Shown piece after piece: positions 7,770 through 16,539 of a stretch of 64,000 nucleotides of DNA. A program made the position numbers and the translations under genes. The DNA comes from an uncultured Caryophanales bacterium (GTDB lineage: Bacteria; Bacillota_I; Bacilli_A; RFN20; CAG-288), in contig CASEGJ010000005.1 in NCBI GenBank assembly GCA_949287425.1, positions 1 through 64,000 of the forward strand. The letters are read 5' to 3'. Positions within the stretch are counted from its first letter, which is position 1. Every line of letters starts with the position of its first letter. A model generated the notes under the pieces. The model ran no database searches. It worked only from the letters and a program-made list of their open reading frames with translations, and was not told where the DNA came from.

Positions 7770-9177
7770 CGTTAACCTCCTTTACTTTTTTACTTTTTAT
7801 AGCTTTTTTAATCATATCTATCAATTTTCCTAGTGACGTTTTATTTTGCTTAATCTCAAATTTATTTAAGTAGTGTGAAACTATTGATAAAATCACATTT
7901 AAAATCAAAATCATAATCAAAATAACTATTGAAATACTACAAGCAGCATCGTAATTTGGAACTTCCCCTTGCATAACTGACCAGATATGTACTGCTAAAG
8001 TAGTTGCCGGTTGTAAAATATCGATATTATCTTGAACCATAACACCTACTGCAAAAATTAACGATGCTGATTCACCAATTATTCTTCCAATTGCTAAAAT
8101 TGTGCCAGTTAGTATTCCTGATAATGAATTAGGTAAAATAACTTTCCATATTGTCTGTGATTGGCTAGCCCCTAAAGCCAAAGAAGCTTGAGAAAGCGAA
8201 TTAGGTACGACTTTAATAGCTTCCTCGGTATTTTTAACAATAATTGGAAGAACCATTATTGCTAATGTTAATGCTCCTGACATTATTGAACCTTTCCCAC
8301 TAGAAGAAAATAGCGGTATAAATAGTAAAGCTCCTACTAAGCCAAAAATAATTGAAGGAATACCTGAAAGTAAATCAATCGCACTCCTAATAAAATTAGT
8401 TACTTTTGATTTTTTAGCATAAACACCTAAATAGATTGCACCCCCAATACCTAGAGGTAAAGCAAACGCTAAAGTTAACAATATCATATATATAGTTGCG
8501 ATAAATGAGCCTCTAAACCCATCACCGCTTGTTGAAATTGTCCCCATAATAATTTGAGTTGATTTATCTAAACAACTTGCAAACCACATAGAATTTGATG
8601 TCATTTCTACTGGTCTACTTCCTTCTAATTGAGTAGAAAAATTTAAAATCAAATTATTTGGATCATTAGTAATAGTGGTCATACCTGGAACAATCCAACC
8701 TATATGAGGTGTAAATTGCCCACTTTCAGCCCCTTGAGTATATAATTCAGTATCAAATGGCGAATTAGGAACAATATAGGAAACTACAACCTGACTAACT
8801 CCACCATTACCGACACTATCGACAAAACTAACTCCCCAATATTTAGAAAAATATTCACCTTCACTCGGGCTATATTCATATTCGATAGTTAAATCGTTAG
8901 TATAATCATCTGGAGTAGCAAAATTTCTAACTACCGCTTGATAATCGCCTGAAAAATATTCCCAATTGAGATTTTTCCAACCTTTAGAAAAAACAAAGAC
9001 AAAGATTGCGATAACTGCAGTTAAACTTATCCCGGTAAAAAGATAAGTGAAGATATTCTTAACAGTATCGAAAATCTTTCTTTTGGTTTTGTTTTTCGAA
9101 GTTTCTTTAACGATATATTCGCGCTGATTGTTGTCATTAGAAGGATTGACAATGCTATTATTTTCTAAATTATCCAT
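7759..9177 (-). CDS. pstA: Phosphate ABC transporter permease PstA with a large extracytoplasmic insertion
   Basis: A 472-residue permease; PstA is normally near 290. One membrane span lies at residues 43-64, the other spans fall at about 225-445, and the coupling loop is the [20 protein letters not shown] segment. Between the first and second spans is an extra domain of about 150 residues (70-220) facing outside. Its part 112-172 ([35 protein letters not shown]) resembles a PDZ domain in strand order and in its hydrophobic ligand-type loop. The ATG overlaps pstC by 8 bases and has AGGAGG upstream. Confidence 0.93.
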   Translation of the reverse strand: MDNLENNSIVNPSNDNNQREYIVKETSKNKTKRKIFDTVKNIFTYLFTGISLTAVIAIFVFVFSKGWKNLNWEYFSGDYQAVVRNFATPDDYTNDLTIEYEYSPSEGEYFSKYWGVSFVDSVGNGGVSQVVVSYIVPNSPFDTELYTQGAESGQFTPHIGWIVPGMTTITNDPNNLILNFSTQLEGSRPVEMTSNSMWFASCLDKSTQIIMGTISTSGDGFRGSFIATIYMILLTLAFALPLGIGGAIYLGVYAKKSKVTNFIRSAIDLLSGIPSIIFGLVGALLFIPLFSSSGKGSIMSGALTLAIMVLPIIVKNTEEAIKVVPNSLSQASLALGASQSQTIWKVILPNSLSGILTGTILAIGRIIGESASLIFAVGVMVQDNIDILQPATTLAVHIWSVMQGEVPNYDAACSISIVILIMILILNVILSIVSHYLNKFEIKQNKTSLGKLIDMIKKAIKSKKVKEVNDVR

Positions 9178-10255
9178 TGTTATCCTCCTTTTTAAATTTA
9201 GACTTTATTTTTAATGTGAAATCTTTAATGTTTTGATTATAATTTACTTTCCTTTTTACAATGCCGTTGTTTTTTCTATAAATGTAATTTCTACAGGCAT
9301 TCAAGCATAAATTAGAAAATAAAATTACAACCATTAAAATTAATCCGACAGTAAATCTAGCATTATAATCTAATGAGGTTCTTGAAAGCTCATTGATGCC
9401 TTCAAGCATTTTAGTTGTTAAACTAGCCGTGTCTCTAAATAATGAAAAGCTCGGTCCACTTGAAGCACCAATAACCATTTGAACTGCAGTCGCTTCACCT
9501 ATTGCTCTACCCATACCTAAAATAATGGAAGCAAATATCCCTGATTGAGCCGCAGTTAAAACAATCTTAAAATTAGTCTGTGTTTTCGATGCTCCTAAAG
9601 CTAATGAAGCCATAATTAGCTTATTATCTACCGCTTTAATAGCTGTTACTGTCATTGATATTATTGTCGGTAACGACATAATCGCTAAAACTAATACCGC
9701 TGTTAATGTCGCTTTTCCACCCGCAGTTTGATACCCGATAGAACTAGCAAAATCTCTAACTAATGGTTTTAATACACCCATAGCAAAAACACCTATAATA
9801 ACACTAGGAATACCAGATAAAACTGTTATTATGGTATTTATTATTGAACCGAGAAATTTCGGAGCGACTCTAGTAATAAATAAAGCGGTCAAAATACCAG
9901 TTGGTATAGTTATAACTAAAGATAGTAATGTCATATATATAGTATTAACTATCAACCAGCCAATTCCAAAATACGGTGATGCAAATGAAGTTCCTGAAAT
10001 AAACTTCCAAAAGTGCAATTTAGCTTGTTCACCAGTTTCTCTAAGAGGAAAACTTTTAAAAAATGGCAATAAACCTGAATATAATAAATAGACTAAAGTA
10101 GCTAAAACAATTAATACGGATAAAAACGCTAAACCGAAAAAGATTGCTTTAACTAATTTATCAACATTGGATTTTCTATTGGTGTGAGATATTGCTTTTT
10201 GTTGGATAAATAAAGCGATATCTTCACTAGAACTAGGAATGTTTTTATTAGACAT
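9170..10255 (-). CDS. pstC: Phosphate ABC transporter permease PstC
   Basis: A 361-residue permease with about six membrane spans. The cytoplasmic coupling loop reads [22 protein letters not shown] and is followed by GMGRAIGEATAVQMVIGAS, a conserved PstC stretch. The first span is at about residues 37-62, with an external loop before GIGWLIVNTIYMTLLSL. It forms the channel with PstA. AAGGAG precedes the ATG. A strong hairpin between pstS and this gene probably lowers its expression relative to pstS. Confidence 0.96.
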   Translation of the reverse strand: MSNKNIPSSSEDIALFIQQKAISHTNRKSNVDKLVKAIFFGLAFLSVLIVLATLVYLLYSGLLPFFKSFPLRETGEQAKLHFWKFISGTSFASPYFGIGWLIVNTIYMTLLSLVITIPTGILTALFITRVAPKFLGSIINTIITVLSGIPSVIIGVFAMGVLKPLVRDFASSIGYQTAGGKATLTAVLVLAIMSLPTIISMTVTAIKAVDNKLIMASLALGASKTQTNFKIVLTAAQSGIFASIILGMGRAIGEATAVQMVIGASSGPSFSLFRDTASLTTKMLEGINELSRTSLDYNARFTVGLILMVVILFSNLCLNACRNYIYRKNNGIVKRKVNYNQNIKDFTLKIKSKFKKEDNNG

Positions 10256-10280
10256 CTTGACTCCTTATTAACGCAAATAG

Positions 10281-10307
10281 GCCGAGGTTAATTAAATTAA
10301 CCTCGGC
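10281..10307 (-). terminator. Intergenic hairpin between pstS and pstC, attenuator or mRNA-stabilising stem
   Basis: A perfect 12-bp inverted repeat, GCCGAGGTTAAT and ATTAACCTCGGC, with a 3-base loop. On the minus strand it is followed by CTATTTGCG rather than a T run, so it should not terminate fully. Stems of this kind after pstS let a binding protein be made in excess over the permeases. Confidence 0.7.
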
Positions 10308-10329
10308 ATATAAATATCAATTAATTTAA

Positions 10330-11424
10330 CTAGTTATTGAATAAACTAGCGACTGCTGGGAAAGTGGCTTTAGCAACGACATTGAAATATCTTTGTAATT
10401 CATAATCACCACTTAATACATTAGCAGTTGTTGGTTCAATACCATTTACAGATAAACCTTTAACACCAGTAGCAGATTGTAAGGAATCTAAGGATGCATA
10501 ACCAATTCCATTAGCATCACTAGCAATATCGCTTAACATATTCCCGTTACTTGCAGCGGTTGAATAACCTTCGACAATATAGCTATAACCATCACTATCT
10601 TTACCATCACCTTTAGCATCTTTAATGCCGATCTTTTCAGTGAAACATTCTCTAGTACCTGAAGTAGCATCACGAGAATAAACCTTAATATCAGTAGTCA
10701 ATTTAGAACTTGATAAGCTGCTCCAATTGGTAATAGGCTCTTTGTTAGCTAAAGCTTGACCTTCTTGATAATAATGTTCACCAGCGTAAATTCTAGCTAA
10801 TTCTTCAGTTGTAATATTAGCTAATTGGTTGCTGGAATTAACAATAGGGACAACCGCATCAATAGCGAAATGCGAATGATTAGCTCCAATTTGAGTAACA
10901 GTAGTTAATTCATCGGAATCTAATTCTCTAGAAAGATAACCGACATCAGCACTACCATCTTCAACACCAGCGACAGCGGTACCTGAACCAGTTTGATGTG
11001 TAGTATCAAATTTACAAGATTTACCACTTGAAAAATATGAAGTGAATGTTTCAGCTAAAGCATCGGTAATTTTTTCAACAGAAGTTGAACCTGCGATATT
11101 GATAGTTAAACTAGAATTATCAGCTTTAAACCAAGCATAGTCATTAGCGTTAAAACTTGTAGCTTGAGTAAGAGCGTTGCTAGGTAAGATACCTCCATTT
11201 TGAGAAATGATAGCTAAACCTTGTTTAGAATAAGTAAAATCGATCCAAGCTTGAACTAATTGAGCTTTAGTGGCTGAAGTATCTTGGTTAGCTGAGCTAG
11301 AGACACTAGTGTTAGTTTGACTTGTAGATGATGAACTAGATGTTTCAGTAGTAGTGTCACAAGCAGTTAAACCACTCATTGCTAATAAAGCGACTGATAG
11401 TGTTAAAATTCTTTTAATTTTCAT
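10330..11424 (-). CDS. pstS: Phosphate-binding lipoprotein PstS, apparently circularly permuted
   Basis: A 364-residue lipoprotein: signal MKIKRILTLSVALLAMSGLTAC with lipobox LTAC (Cys22), then a Ser/Thr-rich linker. The ATG at 11424 follows AGAGGG; an in-frame start at 11442 is rejected. The binding fold runs from about residue 105, with IAGSTSVEKITDALAETF, GSGTAVAGVEDGSADVGYLSRE and SRDATSGTRECF, ending at RYFNVVAKATFPAVASLF. Family members then have a final helix of the form AFIDFILSxEGQxIVxKxG. Here it is missing from the end, but residues 54-82 (QLVQAWIDFTYSKQGLAI, then ISQNGGILPSN) match it, placed before the fold. This looks like a circular permutation. First gene of the pst-pho operon. 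Confidence 0.92.
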   Translation of the reverse strand: MKIKRILTLSVALLAMSGLTACDTTTETSSSSSTSQTNTSVSSSANQDTSATKAQLVQAWIDFTYSKQGLAIISQNGGILPSNALTQATSFNANDYAWFKADNSSLTINIAGSTSVEKITDALAETFTSYFSSGKSCKFDTTHQTGSGTAVAGVEDGSADVGYLSRELDSDELTTVTQIGANHSHFAIDAVVPIVNSSNQLANITTEELARIYAGEHYYQEGQALANKEPITNWSSLSSSKLTTDIKVYSRDATSGTRECFTEKIGIKDAKGDGKDSDGYSYIVEGYSTAASNGNMLSDIASDANGIGYASLDSLQSATGVKGLSVNGIEPTTANVLSGDYELQRYFNVVAKATFPAVASLFNN

Positions 11425-11491
11425 AAAAATACCCTCTTTCATTTAACAAGCTTAGTATAAAAAAAAGTTTTTTTATAAAAAATCATAGTCT

Positions 11492-11518
11492 TGTAAATGA
11501 AAGTAAAAGGATTGTAAA
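11492..11518 (-). promoter_or_regulatory. Pho box: three direct repeats upstream of pstS
   Basis: On the minus strand TTTACA (11513-11518), TTTACT (11502-11507) and TTTACA (11492-11497) recur at 11- and 10-base spacing, one helical turn apart, as PhoP boxes do in Bacillus (TTAACA-like repeats about 11 bp apart). A TATGAT hexamer follows at 11482-11487; TATAAA and TATACT lie further on, so the exact -10 is open. The operator begins 5 bases after the stop of the upstream PHP gene. Confidence 0.7.
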
Positions 11519-11523
11519 CATCG

Positions 11524-12318
11524 TCAATTAATTTTCAATTTTTCAATTAAATTTAAATTGTATTTTCTAACTAACATGATTGCTTTTTCATTAGCTTCTA
11601 AATTATCTATTTGCTTAGGAGAGTGAGCATCTTGACCGATAATTACTTTGGCGTTATATTTTTGACAAGTTTGTAAAAACAAATCAGTAGGATAAACATA
11701 TCTATTTATCTTACCTATCTTTTTCATTCCATTTCTAATTCCGGCAAGGTTAATTTCTAAAGGAATATCTAACTCGACACATAGACTAACGATATCATTC
11801 ATAACCTTTTTGACGTCTTTATCGATATTTTCTATATTTGACATAAAATAATCAGGATGAGCAAAACATTTAAAGCAACCTGTCTGCAAACTCGAAAAAG
11901 TTAAATCTCTATATAGATAAAGTTCACTTGCAGATTTTATTTTAGAAAAATGACAAAAAATCTTTTTGTTATCATCCATAGCTAAATGATTGCCTAAAAT
12001 TAGATAATCAATTTTTTTAGAAGAAATAAGTTCTCTATAAAAAGGATAATATTGAGGAAAGGCCTCCGCTTCAAAGCCAATATAGACTTTTATTCTATCT
12101 TTATATTTATTTTTAATATTAGTTATCGAAGAAATATAATCTTCAAATAGAGAAAAATCTCCTCTAATGCCAACTTCAGAATAACCTGGTAACATAATAT
12201 GGTCTGAATAACCTAATTCAACCATGCCAGCTCCAAGAGCTTCTTTTAAATAATCTTCATCTTCCCCTGAAGCATGTCCACATCTATATGTGTGAGTGTG
12301 ATAATTTGCTTTTAACAT
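11524..12318 (-). CDS. PHP-domain phosphoesterase, histidinol-phosphatase (HisJ) family
   Basis: A 264-residue PHP-domain protein. Metal-binding residues are visible in NYHTHTYRCGHASGE at the start, LGYSDHIMLPG, YIGFEAEAF, ILGNHLAM, FAHPDYF and VIIGQDAHS, the order expected for the HisJ/HisK type. The family cleaves histidinol phosphate, but many members outside his operons have other phosphate-ester substrates. No histidine genes are nearby, so the substrate is undecided. It lies 6 bases after truA at the end of the dCMP-deaminase/ECF/truA operon. Confidence 0.85.
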   Translation of the reverse strand: MLKANYHTHTYRCGHASGEDEDYLKEALGAGMVELGYSDHIMLPGYSEVGIRGDFSLFEDYISSITNIKNKYKDRIKVYIGFEAEAFPQYYPFYRELISSKKIDYLILGNHLAMDDNKKIFCHFSKIKSASELYLYRDLTFSSLQTGCFKCFAHPDYFMSNIENIDKDVKKVMNDIVSLCVELDIPLEINLAGIRNGMKKIGKINRYVYPTDLFLQTCQKYNAKVIIGQDAHSPKQIDNLEANEKAIMLVRKYNLNLIEKLKIN

Positions 12319-12324
12319 ATCTAT

Positions 12325-13068
12325 CTATTCACCTTTATAATATACCTTATCTAATATTAAACCACTTGCGGGAGCTTTAAAATTGATATGAACTTTATTT
12401 TTTCCATCTAATTTATCTTTTAACTCATCTAAAGTAAGTCTACCTATACTAACTAAATAACAAGCTCCAATCATATATCTAATTTGATATCTGCCAAAGC
12501 TATGACCAGTAATTTTAATTTTCAAATAATCCTTCTTTTTGACTAATTTACAACTATCGATTTTTTTATATAAATTTAATTTAGATTCATCAACAGAGAA
12601 AAAGCAGGAGAAATCATGTTCGCCTTCCATTAATTTTAATCCTTGTTCAAATTTATCAACATCTAAATTAAAAATAGGAACAAAACAAAATCTATCGTTG
12701 AATGGGTCATATTTTCCAAGGTGAATATTATATTCATATCTTTTTTTATAAGCGTTTTTTCTAGAATGAAAATCTAGTTTTACTAATTTAGACTTTTTCA
12801 CTCTAATATAATTTGGTAGCAATCTATTTAAAACATACGCTAAGTTACTAGCAGCAATTTTTTCACTATCTGCAATAAAATTAACTATAAACATTCTAGC
12901 TGATACTCCTTTATCTAATCTAGAGCAAGGAATAAGTTTAACTTTTTGATTGAAAACTTTAGAAATAAGCTCAGTCAAAATTCCCTGCACAGAAGAATAA
13001 TTAGTCTGTATCTGTGTTCCGTTAAAATAGTTTCCATCAAAGCATATTTCTAAAAGATAATTAACCAT
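12325..13068 (-). CDS. truA: tRNA pseudouridine synthase A
   Basis: A 247-residue TruA, which makes pseudouridine at positions 38-40 of tRNA anticodon arms. The catalytic aspartate is in SRLDKGVSARMF near residue 53. The second-half signature is FGRYQIRYMIGACYLVSIGRL. It starts inside the end of ecfT (8-base overlap), as in the widespread ecfA-ecfA-ecfT-truA arrangement of Bacillota. In many relatives rplM and rpsI follow truA; here that pair is 10 kb away. Confidence 0.96.
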   Translation of the reverse strand: MVNYLLEICFDGNYFNGTQIQTNYSSVQGILTELISKVFNQKVKLIPCSRLDKGVSARMFIVNFIADSEKIAASNLAYVLNRLLPNYIRVKKSKLVKLDFHSRKNAYKKRYEYNIHLGKYDPFNDRFCFVPIFNLDVDKFEQGLKLMEGEHDFSCFFSVDESKLNLYKKIDSCKLVKKKDYLKIKITGHSFGRYQIRYMIGACYLVSIGRLTLDELKDKLDGKNKVHINFKAPASGLILDKVYYKGE

Positions 13069-13924
13069 TTATCACTTCTAGAATCATATCGACAAAATCC
13101 AATTGATAGACGCTTAATACTATCATACCTGCTAAAAAGAGTACTAAAACAACACAGGAAATAGAATTAGAAATAGACCATTTTCTTTTATTGTATCTCG
13201 TCCTTTTGGCTAGTGGATCATATCCTCTTGCATCCATAGCATCAGCTAAGTCACTCGATCTTGATAAACAAGAAACAAAAAGTGGAATTACTAGTGAAAT
13301 TAAACCTTTAATCCTATCTTTTAACTTTCCATTTTTAAAATCCACACCTCGAGAGGCTTGAGCTTGCATAATTCTACTAGCATCATCTGCCAAAGAAGGA
13401 ATAAATCTCAAAGCGAGAGAAATAGTCATAGCAAATACGTGAATTAAAACTCTCATAGTATTACAAAAACCTAAAGGAGTTAATACCCATTCCATAGCGA
13501 AAGTTAGTTCCATAGGTTGAGTTGTCGCTGTTAGAATAGAAGTTAGCATAATCATCAAAATTAATCTAAACACTATATAAAAAGTTCGATAAAACGCTTC
13601 ATCATAAAAATCAAAACCAGCTATCGTAAACCATATATTACCTTGTTGAGTAAAAAACATATTGACAATCAATAATAAAATCATCATAAGCCAAATTGCT
13701 TTTATCGATTTAAATATAGACCAAATAGAAACTTTACCAATAAAAACAACTATCATTAACAAGATAAAAAAGATAGCAAACATTATATAATTTTGAAAAT
13801 TTGAACCGTAGTTTAAAAATAAAGCGACAAAAAAGACAATATAAGCTATTAACTTAATTCGGGGATCAATTTTATGAATGCAACTAGATATAGGAATATA
13901 TCTACCAAAAAGCATATTAGACAT
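13061..13924 (-). CDS. ecfT: ECF transporter transmembrane component EcfT
   Basis: A 287-residue integral membrane protein with four to five spans clustered at residues 25-150 and a last one near the C-terminus. The coupling helices are recognisable from the two alanine-arginine signatures: ASRIMQAQASRGVDF and DLADAMDARGYDP. EcfT joins the two ATPases to interchangeable substrate-binding S components in uptake of vitamins and metals. No S component is in this operon, so this is probably a shared (group II) energising module. It overlaps ecfA2 and truA by 8 bases each. Confidence 0.95.
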   Translation of the reverse strand: MSNMLFGRYIPISSCIHKIDPRIKLIAYIVFFVALFLNYGSNFQNYIMFAIFFILLMIVVFIGKVSIWSIFKSIKAIWLMMILLLIVNMFFTQQGNIWFTIAGFDFYDEAFYRTFYIVFRLILMIMLTSILTATTQPMELTFAMEWVLTPLGFCNTMRVLIHVFAMTISLALRFIPSLADDASRIMQAQASRGVDFKNGKLKDRIKGLISLVIPLFVSCLSRSSDLADAMDARGYDPLAKRTRYNKRKWSISNSISCVVLVLFLAGMIVLSVYQLDFVDMILEVING

Positions 13925-14831
13925 TGTTTTTTACCCTTTTAATTTCATCAGCTAAACTGGGAATATCTTTGATATTCTCAATATTTAAATCCAAACCATT
14001 TTCAATCAAAGCCATCGATAAATTAAAAACTTCTGGTGGTCTAATTGAAGTTTTAGACATCAATTCTTTATTTCTAAATATATTTAACGGAGTATCGATT
14101 GAAACTATTTTTCCATCATCCATCAAAATGACTTTTTGAACATATTTAAAAACTATTTCCATATTGTGAGTAACTAAAACAATATTTTTGCCACTTTGAT
14201 AAATTTTATTAAAAAGTTCCATCATCGATTTTTCACCTTCTGGATCAAGGCCAGCTGTCGGTTCATCTAAAATTAAGACATCAGGATCCATAGCTAAAAT
14301 TCCCGCTATAGCTACTCTTCTTTTTTCTCCACCTGAAAGTTCAAAAGGTGAACGTTGATAATAAGATGAATCTAATCCGACTAAATCTAAAGCAATTTTA
14401 GCCTTGTTTTCAGCTTCTTTTTCATCGACTTTAAAATTTAATGGACCATAACAAACATCTTTTAAAACACTAGATTCAAACAGTTGATATTCAGGAAATT
14501 GAAATACTAAGCCAGCCTTTTTTCTGAGCTTTTTAATATCAAATTGCTTTCTTTTATGAAATAACTTCAGTTTAGTTAAACTAGTATCGATATAGTAAGA
14601 TTTATCTTTTAAAGTGTATATCTTGTATTGATCGAAACTTACACTTCCCTCACTAGGAACTAATAAGCCGTTAATATGTTGAATTAAAGTAGATTTACCT
14701 GAACCAGTATGACCAATTAATGCCGCAAAAAAATGCCCGGATAATTCTAAATTTATATCGTAAATAGCTTTTGATGAAAAAGGAGTATTTTTCCCATATA
14801 TATGTGAAAGATTTTCAAATTTTATTTGCAT
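13917..14831 (-). CDS. ecfA2: ECF transporter ATPase EcfA2
   Basis: A 304-residue ATPase. It has Walker A GHTGSGKST, Q-loop VFQFPEYQLFESSVLKDV, signature ELSGGEKRRVAIAG, Walker B VLILDEPTAGLD and switch VTHNME. The C-terminal extension holds SIRPPEVF, a marker of EcfA2-type subunits. It pairs with EcfA1 and sits on EcfT. The start overlaps the end of ecfA1 by 10 bases. Residues 83-105 carry a Lys/Tyr-rich insertion before the Q-loop. Confidence 0.96.
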   Translation of the reverse strand: MQIKFENLSHIYGKNTPFSSKAIYDINLELSGHFFAALIGHTGSGKSTLIQHINGLLVPSEGSVSFDQYKIYTLKDKSYYIDTSLTKLKLFHKRKQFDIKKLRKKAGLVFQFPEYQLFESSVLKDVCYGPLNFKVDEKEAENKAKIALDLVGLDSSYYQRSPFELSGGEKRRVAIAGILAMDPDVLILDEPTAGLDPEGEKSMMELFNKIYQSGKNIVLVTHNMEIVFKYVQKVILMDDGKIVSIDTPLNIFRNKELMSKTSIRPPEVFNLSMALIENGLDLNIENIKDIPSLADEIKRVKNNV

Positions 14832-15658
14832 AATCTATCTACTAGTTCCTCTAAGCAACTAGCTCCTTTAACATCTATTCCTCTTAAAGCTAACTGAGTA
14901 TCTAATTCAAGATAAAAAGGAATATCTAATCTATATTTTAAAAGCAAATCCCTATTTTTAAAAACTTCCTTAGGACTACCATCTAAAACTTTTTTTCCGT
15001 CATCTAAAACAATAACGTGATTAGCTTGATAAGCTTCTTGAATATCGTGAGTGATTGAAATAACAGTCAGTTCTGGATTAGCTCTTTTTAATGAATATAT
15101 CAAATTTAAAATTTCTTGTTTTCCTTTTGGATCTAACATACTAGTCGCTTCATCCATAATAAATATCTTTGGATTTCTAGCTAAAACACCTGCAATAGAA
15201 ACGCGCTGCTTTTGACCACCAGAAAGTAAAGATGGTGACTTATCTAGATATTTTTCCATGCCGACTTTTTTAGCATAATCATCGATTATATCTTGCATTT
15301 TTGAATTAGGAACACAGTTATTTTCTAAACCGAAAGCGATATCTTCTTGAACAGTTGAACCGATAAATTGATTGTCGGGATTTTGAAAAATAATTCCGAG
15401 ATCTTTTCTAATCTTATATAGATTTTCATCGTTTAATTCCATATCAAAAATAGTAATTTTGCTATTTTCATCAGCGACTAAAAGTCCCATTAATATTTTA
15501 GCAATAGTCGATTTACCTGAACCGTTATGTCCAACTAAAGCGACATATTCGCCTTTTTTTATTGAAAAAGATACATCTTTTATCGCTAAATCATCATTGT
15601 TAATCCGATATGAAAAATTTAAATTTTCAACTTTTAATACAACGTTATTTTCTATCAT
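14822..15658 (-). CDS. ecfA1: ECF transporter ATPase EcfA1
   Basis: A 278-residue ATPase with Walker A GHNGSGKST, Q-loop IFQNPDNQFIGSTVQEDI (the DNQF phrase is typical of EcfA1), signature LLSGGQKQRVSIAG, Walker B IFIMDEATSMLDP and switch ITHDIQEA. With EcfA2 and EcfT it forms the energising module. Its ATG lies within the end of the small membrane gene before it (14-base overlap), continuing an overlapping chain from the dCMP deaminase to truA. Confidence 0.96.
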   Translation of the reverse strand: MIENNVVLKVENLNFSYRINNDDLAIKDVSFSIKKGEYVALVGHNGSGKSTIAKILMGLLVADENSKITIFDMELNDENLYKIRKDLGIIFQNPDNQFIGSTVQEDIAFGLENNCVPNSKMQDIIDDYAKKVGMEKYLDKSPSLLSGGQKQRVSIAGVLARNPKIFIMDEATSMLDPKGKQEILNLIYSLKRANPELTVISITHDIQEAYQANHVIVLDDGKKVLDGSPKEVFKNRDLLLKYRLDIPFYLELDTQLALRGIDVKGASCLEELVDRLCK

Positions 15659-15911
15659 ATTTTTCGCCCAAATCTAAATGCTGTAAGTTTTTTTCGTGCT
15701 TAAACATCTTATATTCACGCATAAAACCATATATCCAATATGCGATTATTAGACAAACTGAAAAGGATACAAAAACCCATAGATATATCTTTTTAACTTC
15801 TTCACTGCCATTAATTGCAATAGCGATTGAAGAAGCTAAAATAACAACTAATATCAGTAAGATAACAAATGTTCCTCTTAAATAATATTTGTAATTAAAT
15901 TTAAATTTCAT
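15645..15911 (-). CDS. Small two-span membrane protein, unknown function
   Basis: I do not recognise this 88-residue protein. The ATG at 15911 is preferred because GGAG lies just upstream inside the end of the dCMP deaminase gene, which it overlaps by 11 bases. It begins MKFKFNYKYYLRG, has two membrane spans at about residues 14-34 and 47-66, a basic loop (EEVKKIY) between them and a charged tail ending LDLGEKYDRK. The tight overlap on both sides suggests it is genuinely translated with the ECF genes. No function is claimed. Confidence 0.75.
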   Translation of the reverse strand: MKFKFNYKYYLRGTFVILLILVVILASSIAIAINGSEEVKKIYLWVFVSFSVCLIIAYWIYGFMREYKMFKHEKNLQHLDLGEKYDRK

Positions 15912-16389
15912 CGCCATCTCCAAAATCGATATGTGGAAGTCGAGAATTATATTGTCTAACCTTAACTCCAGCATTTGATAATATCGTACTACTTGCTATA
16001 CCTAGACCATCATCTTTATGTTTGCTTGAAAGATAAACAACTTCAATAATTCCACATTGAACGATAGCTTTCGAACATTCGTTACATGGAAATCTAGTAA
16101 CGTATAATGTGGCTCCTGTTAAATCTTTATTGGCATTTAAAATTGCGTTTAATTCAGCATGAACAACATATGGCCTTTTAGTTAAAAGTGGATCTGGATT
16201 AGTTTTACCCCAAGGCATATCTTCATCTTTGCATCCTCTTGGCATACCATTATAGCCTAAAGATAAAACTCTGTTATTTTTAATAATTGCCGCTCCAACT
16301 TTACAGCTAGGATCTTTTGAGCGCATTGAGGAAAGAATAGCTATACCCATAAAATATTCTTCCCATGAGATATGTCTTCCTTCTTCCAT
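15901..16389 (-). CDS. dCMP deaminase (ComEB-like cytidine/deoxycytidylate deaminase)
   Basis: A 162-residue zinc deaminase that converts dCMP to dUMP for thymidylate synthesis. Zinc and catalytic motifs are VVHAELNAI (His and proton-shuttling Glu) and FPCNECSKAI (two Cys). The N-terminal SWEEYFMGIAILSSMRSKDPSCKVGAAI and the NGMPRGC phrase are typical of dCMP deaminases. The ATG at 16389 follows AAAGGGG; an in-frame ATG at 16404 lacks such a site. It is first of the operon leading into the ECF module and is divergent from the exporter genes. Confidence 0.93.
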   Translation of the reverse strand: MEEGRHISWEEYFMGIAILSSMRSKDPSCKVGAAIIKNNRVLSLGYNGMPRGCKDEDMPWGKTNPDPLLTKRPYVVHAELNAILNANKDLTGATLYVTRFPCNECSKAIVQCGIIEVVYLSSKHKDDGLGIASSTILSNAGVKVRQYNSRLPHIDFGDGDEI

Positions 16390-16539
16390 AAATCCCCTTT
16401 CCATTTTACAGTTAACATTGTTATTTTATCGACAATTTTTAACTAATTAAAGCAAAAAATAAAATTATAATTACTCGCTTTGACTTATATATTATAAAAT
16501 ACATATGTAAGTAAAACAAAATAAAACTTAGGAGGCAAT

